This document shows positions 1 through 5,305 of a DNA stretch of 5,474 nt, piece after piece. Under the pieces are notes generated by a model. The model was not told the origin of the DNA, made no database searches, and worked only from the letters and a program-made list of their open reading frames with translations. The position numbers and the translations under genes were made by a program. The stretch is taken from the NCBI GenBank assembly GCA_035715725.1, contig DASTKT010000025.1:1-5474 (forward strand), given 5' to 3'. The DNA comes from JADGGV01 sp035715725. GTDB taxonomy: Bacteria; Gemmatimonadota; Gemmatimonadetes; Longimicrobiales; RSA9. Position 1 is the first letter of the stretch. Every line of letters begins with the position of its first letter.

Positions 1-40
1 GCTCCTCCCGCGCGTTGTTCACCCGCCGGCCTGGACAGCA

Positions 41-140
41 GCGGCTCGAAGCCGCCTATTGCTCGGCCGATCCATCCGGCCCCTTCTGGTAACCCCGGTA
101 GCCAACGGCTCCGTTGAACTGCGGCGGCTCGGTTCGCCGC
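41..140. repeat. Repeated dyad GCGGCTCG-n-GCCGC, two copies upstream of the susC-like gene
   Basis: Two copies of the same inverted-repeat motif lie 83 bp apart. The first (41-55) reads GCGGCTCGAAGCCGC, and the second (124-140) reads GCGGCTCGGTTCGCCGC. Both have GCGGC/GCCGC arms and share the TCG start of the loop; they differ only in loop length (5 versus 7 nt). The first can also pair as a 6-bp stem with a CGA loop. They could be operator half-sites, or RNA hairpins; the first could be the end of an upstream transcript, though no U-tract follows. In DNA this GC-rich, 5-bp dyads arise easily by chance, so function is inference. Confidence 0.3.
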
Positions 141-209
141 GATCGGGGATGCTCCGCCCCTCGGGCGAGGAGCGTCCCGTGGTTTCCACCCGCTCGGTCG
201 TAAGACCGG
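103..209 (+). promoter_or_regulatory. Structured 5' leader of the susC-like gene (series of hairpins ending at the ribosome binding site)
   Basis: Successive inverted repeats cover this stretch almost without gaps. They are CAACG-gctc-CGTTG (103-116), GCGGCG/CGCCGC (121-126 with 135-140), a long stem pairing 146-155 with 169-178, GTGG-ttt-CCAC (179-189), and CGGTC-GTAA-GACCG (195-208). The long stem is ten pairs with one G-U, then a GA bulge and an inner GCCC/GGGC stem with a three-base loop. The last hairpin has a GNRA-type loop, and its 3' arm shares base 208 with the Shine-Dalgarno. Such a layout would suit an RNA element controlling access to the ribosome, but I do not recognise a known riboswitch consensus in it. 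I also find no convincing -35/-10 pair: TTGAAC (114-119) has no good -10 partner 17 nt downstream. The transcription start is therefore unknown, and part of this stretch may be promoter DNA rather than RNA. Confidence 0.4.
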
Positions 210-215
210 AGGAGG
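208..215 (+). promoter_or_regulatory. Strong Shine-Dalgarno of the susC-like gene
   Basis: GGAGGAGG lies six bases upstream of the ATG at 222, which is near-ideal spacing. An in-frame TAA at 201-203 rules out any longer N-terminus. Together these fix the start of the SusC-like protein at 222. Confidence 0.85.
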
Positions 216-221
216 CTGTTC

Positions 222-3200
222 ATGCCGCATTTCCCGGCCCGCGGACGCGTGCCGCGGGGCCCCGCCACCTGGCGCGGGCTCCTCGGCGCGCTCGCCGCGC
301 TCGTCCTCGCGCTCCCGTCGGCCGCGCTCGCCCAGCAGGGTAGCGTGTCCGGCACCGTCGTCGATGCCGCCTCCGCCCGCCCCCTGGCCGGCGCGCAGGT
401 CGTCGTCCAGGGCACCGAGCGCGGGACGCTCACCGACGCCGCCGGGCGGTTCCAGCTCACCGGCCTCACCGGCGAGCAGGTCACGCTGGACGTCGTGATG
501 CTCGGGTACCGCACCGCCCACCAGGCGGCGCGGGTCGGAGAGACCGGCGTGCGCGTCGCGCTCGCGCAGTCCGCCGTCGAGCTCGACCAGCTCGTCGTCA
601 CCGGCACCGTCGGCCGCGAGACGAAGCGCGCCCTCGGCAACTCCGTGGCGAAGATCGACGCCAGCAGCGTCACCGCCAAGGCGCCGGTGCAGGACCTCCA
701 GTCGCTCGTCAACGGGCGGGCCCCGGGCGTCGTCATCATCCCCGGCACCGGCACCGTCGGCAGCGGCGCGCGCATCCGCGTCCGCGGGGTCGGCTCCCTC
801 TCGCTCTCGCAGGAGCCGCTCATCTACGTCGACGGCGTGCGCGTCAACAACGCGCAGGCCACCGGCCCGATCAACCAGGCCTTCGGCTCCAGCACGATCT
901 CCCGCTGGAACGACTTCAACCCGGACGAGATCGAGAGCATCGAGATCATCAAGGGGCCCGCCGCCGCCACGCTCTACGGCACCGAGGCGGCGAACGGCGT
1001 GATCCAGATCATCACGAAGAAGGGCGCCCAGGGCGCGCCGCGCTACAGCTTCCAGATCCGGCGCGGCACGAACTGGTTCTCGAACCCGCAGGGGCGGCTC
1101 TGGACGAACTACGGCCGCAACCCGCTGAAAAACAACGAGATCGACACGATCACGTACAGTGACCTCGAGCGCCTGAACGGGCCCATCTTCCAGAACGGCC
1201 CGCTCCAGGCCTACGACCTGAACGTCTCCGGCGGCAGCTCCGCGGTCCGCTACTACGTCGCCGGCTCCTACGAGCGCAACGAGGGCGTCGAGCCGAACAA
1301 CGTCGACCGGAAGATGAACGGCCGGGCCAACCTGACCATCGTCCCCAACGACAAGGTCGAGATCACCGCCAGCACCGGCTACATGCACGGCAAGGTCAAC
1401 CTGCCGCTGGAGTCCGGCGGCGGCGGCGTCACCTGGACGACGTACTTCGCCTACCCGAACACGCTCGGCACGCCGAAGAACGGCTTCTACAGCGCCACGC
1501 CCGAGGCGTACCGCTACGCGTACCAGGACTGGCAGGACGTCGACCACTTCACCGGCAGCGTGCAGCTCAACTACCGGCCGACCTCCTGGTTCACGCACCG
1601 CCTCTCCGTCGGCACCGACCTGACCGGCACCGAGGACGCCGAGCTCGTCCAGCGCATCGCCGATCCGGCCATGCAGCAGTTCTTCTCGGCGGGCGAGATC
1701 CGCGGCTACAAGGACGTCGTCAACCGCACGACCTACTACAACACGGTCGACTACGCGGCGACGCTGAACCGCAACGTGCTCGGCCTCTCCTCCGCCACCT
1801 CGGCCGGGCTCCAGTACTACCGGCGCTACTCGAAGTTCACCGAGGGCTACGGCGAGAACTTCCCGGCGCGCGGGCTGAAGTCGATCAGCGCCGCCTCCGG
1901 CACGAAGACCGCCGTCGAGGACTACGAGGAAAACACCACGGTCGGCACGTTCGCCCAGGAGCAGGTCGGCTGGCGCGACCGGCTCTTCCTCACCGGCGCG
2001 CTGCGCGTCGACAACAACAGCGCCTTCGGCCAGGACTTCAGCTGGGTCACCTACCCGAAGCTCTCGGCGAGCTGGGTCGTCAGCGAGGAGCCGTTCTGGA
2101 AGCTCTCGCCGATCAGCACGCTCAAGCTGCGCGCCGCCTACGGCCAGTCCGGCAAGCAGCCCACGGCGTTCGCGTCGCTGCGCACGTACGAGCCGATCCC
2201 CGGCTCCGGCGATAGCGCCGCCGTCACGCCCAAGACGCTCGGTAACCCGAACCTCGGCCCCGAGCGCGGCAAGGAGCTCGAGCTCGGCTTCGACGCCGGC
2301 TTCCTGAGCGACCGCCTCGGCCTCGAGCTCACGTACTACGACAAGCGCACGACGGACGCGATCCTGCTCCGCGACCTGCCGCCCTCCAGCGGCTTCACGG
2401 GCGGGAGCTGCGCCGAGTGCGGCCGCCAGTACATCAACGCCGGCGAGATCTCGAACAAGGGGATCGAGCTGCTGGCCCGCGGCACCGCGTACCAGTCGCG
2501 GAACCTCGGCGTCGAGCTGACCGCCAGCGTCGCCACGAACGACAACAAGGTCGTCGACCTCGGCATCCCCGACCTCACGTTCGTCTCCGCCGGCGGCTTC
2601 ACGCAGCACCACGAGGGCTATCCGGTCGGCGCCTGGTTCGCCAAGAAGCTCGTCGCCGCGCAGTTCGACGCGAACGCGAAGGTCATCTCCAGCTCGCTCA
2701 TGTGCGACGACGGCAAGGGCGGCCAGGTCGCCTGCGCCAGCGCGCCCGAGGTCTACCTCGGCCGCCCGACGCCGAAGGTCGAGGGCTCCTTCTCCTCGAC
2801 GGTCACGCTCTTCCGCAACCTGCGCCTCTACGGCCTCGCGGACTGGAAGACCGGCTACAAGAAGATGGACGGCAACCTGCGCGTCCGTTGTGTCCTCTTC
2901 GGCCGCTGCCGCGAGAACTTCTATCCGCAGGAGTTCGTCAACGACCCCGTCTGGCTGGCCCAGACCCAGCTCGGCGGCGCCTACGTCAACGGCCTCATCA
3001 ACGACGCCAGCTTCCTGAAGCTGCGCGAGCTCTCCGCCAGCTACTCGCTCCCCGAGAGCTGGGCCCACGGCTTCGGCGCCCGCGCGGCCAGCATCACCGT
3101 CGCCGGCCGCAACCTCTACACGTGGACGAAGTGGACGAGCCTCGAGCCCGAGGCCTCCTTCCTCGGCGGCTCGCGCGGCGGCGCCAGCGCCCAGTGGGAG

Positions 3201-3257
3201 CAGAACGTGACGCCGCAGCTCGCGCAGTTCATCACTACCGTCAACGTCAGCTTCTGA
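222..3257 (+). CDS. SusC/RagA-type TonB-dependent outer-membrane transporter
   Basis: This 1011-aa protein, a usual length for SusC/RagA, is a TonB-dependent 22-strand-type barrel that would import a ligand across the outer membrane with energy from TonB-ExbBD. Residues 1-37 are a signal peptide: basic start, hydrophobic LLGALAALVLALP, cleavage likely after AALA before QQG. Residues about 40-115 form a carboxypeptidase-regulatory-like beta domain (VSGTVVDA, PLAGAQVVVQGT, TDAAGRFQLTGL, LGYRT), the hallmark extension of SusC over plain TonB receptors. A TonB-box-like LDQLVVTGT lies at 121-129. The plug (about 138-268) carries NGRAPGV, RIRVRGVGS, PLIYVDGVRV (199-208) and DEIESIEIIKGPAAATLYG (235-253). 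The rest is barrel, ending in FITTVNVSF with the terminal Phe expected of a BAM signal. All six cysteines are late and paired: 730/733, 828/838 and 890/896. The SusD-like partner follows 56 nt downstream. The substrate is unknown: no degradative enzyme is in view. The family call is secure; the symbol is withheld because this is a large paralogous family. Confidence 0.95.
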   Translation: MPHFPARGRVPRGPATWRGLLGALAALVLALPSAALAQQGSVSGTVVDAASARPLAGAQVVVQGTERGTLTDAAGRFQLTGLTGEQVTLDVVMLGYRTAHQAARVGETGVRVALAQSAVELDQLVVTGTVGRETKRALGNSVAKIDASSVTAKAPVQDLQSLVNGRAPGVVIIPGTGTVGSGARIRVRGVGSLSLSQEPLIYVDGVRVNNAQATGPINQAFGSSTISRWNDFNPDEIESIEIIKGPAAATLYGTEAANGVIQIITKKGAQGAPRYSFQIRRGTNWFSNPQGRLWTNYGRNPLKNNEIDTITYSDLERLNGPIFQNGPLQAYDLNVSGGSSAVRYYVAGSYERNEGVEPNNVDRKMNGRANLTIVPNDKVEITASTGYMHGKVNLPLESGGGGVTWTTYFAYPNTLGTPKNGFYSATPEAYRYAYQDWQDVDHFTGSVQLNYRPTSWFTHRLSVGTDLTGTEDAELVQRIADPAMQQFFSAGEIRGYKDVVNRTTYYNTVDYAATLNRNVLGLSSATSAGLQYYRRYSKFTEGYGENFPARGLKSISAASGTKTAVEDYEENTTVGTFAQEQVGWRDRLFLTGALRVDNNSAFGQDFSWVTYPKLSASWVVSEEPFWKLSPISTLKLRAAYGQSGKQPTAFASLRTYEPIPGSGDSAAVTPKTLGNPNLGPERGKELELGFDAGFLSDRLGLELTYYDKRTTDAILLRDLPPSSGFTGGSCAECGRQYINAGEISNKGIELLARGTAYQSRNLGVELTASVATNDNKVVDLGIPDLTFVSAGGFTQHHEGYPVGAWFAKKLVAAQFDANAKVISSSLMCDDGKGGQVACASAPEVYLGRPTPKVEGSFSSTVTLFRNLRLYGLADWKTGYKKMDGNLRVRCVLFGRCRENFYPQEFVNDPVWLAQTQLGGAYVNGLINDASFLKLRELSASYSLPESWAHGFGARAASITVAGRNLYTWTKWTSLEPEASFLGGSRGGASAQWEQNVTPQLAQFITTVNVSF

Positions 3258-3301
3258 GTCCGGGGGCATCCATGACGACCTTCGGAAACGCCACCCGGAC
3301 T
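3257..3301 (+). promoter_or_regulatory. Inverted repeat spanning the susC-susD junction
   Basis: AGTCCGGG (3257-3264) and CCCGGACT (3294-3301) are perfect 8-bp inverted arms separated by 29 nt. The left arm starts at the last base of the susC-like stop codon. The right arm ends directly before the GAGGA Shine-Dalgarno (3302-3306) of the susD-like gene. A hairpin here could act in mRNA processing, partial attenuation or control of susD translation, setting the SusC:SusD ratio. There is no U-tract, and transcription must continue into susD, so a full terminator is unlikely. The role is inference. Confidence 0.4.
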
Positions 3302-3321
3302 GAGGATGAATCGATGAATCG
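3302..3321 (+). promoter_or_regulatory. susD-like ribosome binding site with tandem 8-bp repeat carrying the start codon
   Basis: GAGGA (3302-3306) lies seven bases before the ATG at 3314. The octamer ATGAATCG occurs twice in direct tandem (3306-3313 and 3314-3321), giving two ATGs 8 nt apart in different frames. The first opens a three-codon ORF, ATG AAT CGA TGA (3306-3317), whose stop overlaps the second ATG as ATGA, the arrangement used for termination-reinitiation coupling. The second ATG opens the SusD-like protein. The first ATG sits on the Shine-Dalgarno itself and is therefore poorly placed to initiate. Confidence 0.5.
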
Positions 3322-4600
3322 GATCCGCACCCAGACGCGGGCCGCGGCGGGCACCCTCGGGCGACTCCTCGTCGTCCTCGGCCTCGTCCTCCCCGGCGCC
3401 GCCTGTAGCGTCTTCGACGACCTGCTCAAGGTGGAGGCGCCCAGCCGCATCCCCGAGGAGGACCTCGACAACCCGACCAGCGTGCCGCTCCTCCTGAACG
3501 GCGCCAAGGCGGACTTCGAGTGCGCCTACGCCAGCTACGCCGTCATCACCGGCCAGCTCGCCGGCGAGCTGATGGACGCCACCCAGACCGCCTCGCGCTG
3601 GCCGTACACGCGCCGCGTCATCGCCTCCAACGACGCGCAGTACTCCACCAACACCTGCGCCGGCCTCGGCATCTACAAGGGCCTCTCCACCGCCCGCTTC
3701 GACGCCGAGCTCATGCTCTCCCGGCTGCAGACTTACACGGACCAGGAGGTCGCGAACCGCGTGTCCTCGATCGCGACCGCGGCCGCCTACTCCGCCTACT
3801 CGCACCTCCTCATGGGCGAGGCGTTCTGTACCGGTGTGCTCCTCGACGAGACGCTGACCCCCGGCGGCGAGGCCACCCGCCAGCAGTTGCTCCAGAAGGC
3901 CGTCGACCGCTTCACTCAGGCTATCGACCAGGCCCGGGCGTCCAACAACAACCAGATCCTCAACATGGCCCTCGTCGGCCGTGCCCGGGCCTACCTCGAC
4001 CTCGGTCAGAAGACCCAGGCGGCCACCGACGCCGCCCTCGTGCCGAGCGGCTTCGTCTACAACGCCACCTACTCGACCATCGATTCGCGCCGCTACAACC
4101 GCGTCTTCGATGAGAACGGCAACGGCACCGCCTCCTCCGTCGGCGTCGAGTACCGCAATTACCTCCACGACGGCGTCGCGGACCCCCGCGTGAAGGTCGT
4201 CGACGCGAAGAAGAACGCCACCGACGGCACGCCGATCTTCTTCCAGCAGAAGTACCTCGGCCTCAACACGCCCATCCCGATCGCGTCCTACGACGAGGCC
4301 CAGCTCATCCTCGCCGAGGCCACCGGCGGCCAGCAGGCCGTGACTATCATCAACGCGTTCCACGCCGCCGCCGGCCTCCCGCCGTTCGCGAGCACCGACG
4401 CGCAAACGATCCAGTCGCACGTCATCGAGGAGCGCCGCGCCGTCCTCTTCCTCACCGGCCACCGGCTCTGGGACGTCGCTCGCTTCACCCTGCCGCGCAC
4501 CCCCGCCGCCGGCACCGCCTTCCCCAAGGGCGGCTCCTACGGCAACGACACCTGCTTCCCGCTGCCGGACGTCGAGAAGCTGAACAACCCGAAGATCTAG
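3314..4600 (+). CDS. SusD/RagB-family nutrient-binding outer-membrane lipoprotein
   Basis: This 428-aa surface lipoprotein would form the ligand-capturing lid over the SusC-like barrel. The N-terminus is a lipoprotein signal: MNRIRTQTR, hydrophobic LLVVLGLVL, then PGAAC with Cys31 as the acylation residue. Gly rather than Leu at -3 makes the lipobox atypical. Family features follow in order: DNPTSVPLLLNGA (52-64), a helical TPR-like part (about 192-245, with ALVGRARAYLDLG at 219-231), ASYDEAQLILAEA (324-336), IEERRAVLFLTGHRLWDVAR (371-390), and the closing CFPLPDVEKLNNP. It is shorter than many Bacteroides SusD proteins (about 500-600 aa), with no sign of truncation. Four further cysteines (70, 115, 172, 414) remain in the mature protein. 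I chose the ATG at 3314 for its Shine-Dalgarno spacing and compact signal peptide. An in-frame ATG at 3272, behind GGGGG, would add 14 residues and is less likely. It is co-directional with the SusC-like gene and probably in the same operon. Confidence 0.93.
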   Translation: MNRIRTQTRAAAGTLGRLLVVLGLVLPGAACSVFDDLLKVEAPSRIPEEDLDNPTSVPLLLNGAKADFECAYASYAVITGQLAGELMDATQTASRWPYTRRVIASNDAQYSTNTCAGLGIYKGLSTARFDAELMLSRLQTYTDQEVANRVSSIATAAAYSAYSHLLMGEAFCTGVLLDETLTPGGEATRQQLLQKAVDRFTQAIDQARASNNNQILNMALVGRARAYLDLGQKTQAATDAALVPSGFVYNATYSTIDSRRYNRVFDENGNGTASSVGVEYRNYLHDGVADPRVKVVDAKKNATDGTPIFFQQKYLGLNTPIPIASYDEAQLILAEATGGQQAVTIINAFHAAAGLPPFASTDAQTIQSHVIEERRAVLFLTGHRLWDVARFTLPRTPAAGTAFPKGGSYGNDTCFPLPDVEKLNNPKI

Positions 4601-4602
4601 CC

Positions 4603-4632
4603 GGTGGGACGGGCCGCCCGGCCCGTCCCACC
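4603..4632 (+). terminator. Perfect 13-bp hairpin directly after the susD-like stop codon
   Basis: GGTGGGACGGGCC (4603-4615) and GGCCCGTCCCACC (4620-4632) form a 13-bp perfect stem with a four-base GCCC loop, starting two bases after the TAG. No U-tract follows. U-less hairpins are often proposed as terminators or 3'-end stabilisers in very GC-rich genomes. Position and perfection make a transcript-end role likely. Confidence 0.75.
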
Positions 4633-4657
4633 CGCCGGCACCACGACACACCACGGC

Positions 4658-4683
4658 CCCCGGGGACCCCACCGTCCCCGGGG
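4658..4683 (+). terminator. Second 10-bp hairpin after the susCD-like pair
   Basis: CCCCGGGGAC (4658-4667) and GTCCCCGGGG (4674-4683) pair perfectly around a six-base loop. The right half overlaps a 12-bp perfect palindrome, GTCCCCGGGGAC (4674-4685), so alternative folds exist. Lying 25 bases after the first hairpin, it looks like a backup terminator; no U-tract is present. Confidence 0.5.
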
Positions 4684-4774
4684 ACTGTACCCCTCCGCCA
4701 TCGCCCCACCTCTGCCCGCCGCCCGCGCCGGCGGCCCCCCGCGCCGCCCGCGACACGCGCCGCCCGCCACACGC

Positions 4775-4800
4775 GTCGAGCGGCCGCGCGCCGTCTCGAC
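4775..4800. repeat. Hairpin of 10 bp with one bulged base
   Basis: GTCGAGCGGC (4775-4784) pairs with GCCG (4790-4793) and CTCGAC (4795-4800) around a five-base CGCGC loop, with T4794 as the only bulge. It is stronger than most chance stems nearby. It could be a terminator for either direction or a residual repeat; no adjacent gene explains it. Confidence 0.35.
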
Positions 4801-5072
4801 CCCGGTCGTGACCCCTCCCCCGGCTTTCGCACGAGGAGCGATCCGCCGCCGGTCGCCGACCCGCGCCCCTCCCGCCCCGGTCCGCGCCGCGCGAACGTCC
4901 GGCGCTGTCCGCGGAAAGTGTTGGTCGCGGTGGTCGTGGCGACTGGTCGTTCGGGTACACGAATGCGCCTCCTACCGGCCGCCCCCCGGCCCACCCGCGA
5001 CCCGCCTCAGGCGTCGCGTCCCGACCCGCGCCGACGATCGCCGTTGCCATACGCCCGATCATCCGCGTCCGC

Positions 5073-5097
5073 CGTCGCGAGGATCTGACGTCGCGAG
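5073..5097. repeat. Direct repeat CGTCGCGAG with 16-bp period
   Basis: The nonamer CGTCGCGAG occurs at 5073-5081 and 5089-5097, separated by seven bases. Each copy contains the palindrome TCGCGA. The 16-bp period is not an integral helical repeat, so this is only a weak candidate for a protein-binding site; a small duplication is equally possible. Confidence 0.3.
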
Positions 5098-5220
5098 CCG
5101 CACCGGGAATCAGCGCTGCCCGACCGCTCGGCTCTGCCGGGCCGCTCGACCCCATTCGCGCCGGCGTCCTCGAATTCGCTCCCATTACGGCACAGCAGGC
5201 GCCGCCCCACGTCGCCAACG

Positions 5221-5253
5221 GGCATCCCGGACCGCCGCGGTGCCCCGGGTGCC
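5221..5253 (+). repeat. Imperfect hairpin near the transposase 3' end
   Basis: GGCATCCCGG (5221-5230) pairs with CCGGGTGCC (within 5243-5253), with a G-U pair and one C-C mismatch on the plus strand. Read on the minus strand it lies about 50 bases after the transposase stop, where it could help end that transcript. There the G-U becomes an A-C mismatch, so the fold is weaker in that direction. Confidence 0.25.
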
Positions 5254-5305
5254 ACGGCTCCAGGTGCTTGCCGCGCGCCGCCCGCGCCCGGGTCCCCATC
5301 TCCGC

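Larger units (their letters stand above)
4684..5305. other. Intergenic stretch without a supportable gene
   Basis: About 620 bases separate the putative terminators from the transposase fragment. Open frames exist on both strands, but they translate to Arg/Gly/Ala/Pro-rich sequence with no start context or family motif, as expected from high GC alone. Bases 4691-4740 on the plus strand hold about three C for every G, which could serve Rho loading. A G-rich island (about 4910-4955) carries GGTCG three times (4923, 4932, 4945). The small hairpins and repeat listed separately are the only other structure I see. The segment may include decayed DNA or the outer end of the insertion sequence whose transposase starts beyond it. 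Confidence 0.6.

Noticed and set aside
3..92. Possible tail of an upstream gene on the plus strand (29 codons, ending GPFW then TAA)
   Set aside because: G/C at third positions is moderately high, but the piece is too short, has no family motif, and the other frames are also open nearby. It cannot be supported.
121..145. GGTTCG near 131 as a tRNA T-arm
   Set aside because: The flanking pairing puts GGTT in the wrong part of the loop, and no acceptor, D or anticodon arms fit around it.
59..343. A 94-codon plus-strand frame covering the leader
   Set aside because: It overlaps the certain SusC start in another frame, lacks a ribosome binding site, and its product is low-complexity Arg/Ala/Pro.
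56..823. A 255-codon minus-strand open frame over the leader and the susC 5' end
   Set aside because: Ser/Thr/Arg/Pro-rich product without motifs; it is antisense to the signal peptide and plug of a certain gene.
2417..3313. An N-terminal extension of the SusD-like frame upstream into the susC-like gene
   Set aside because: The extension is Arg/Pro-rich out-of-frame reading of susC. The signal peptide, Cys31 and Shine-Dalgarno all support the start at 3314.
3116..5299. A long minus-strand open frame (727 codons) antisense to the susD-like gene
   Set aside because: It is rich in Gly, Ala, Arg and Val with no recognisable domain, and opposes a gene with clear family motifs. The high GC removes stop codons from the antisense frame.
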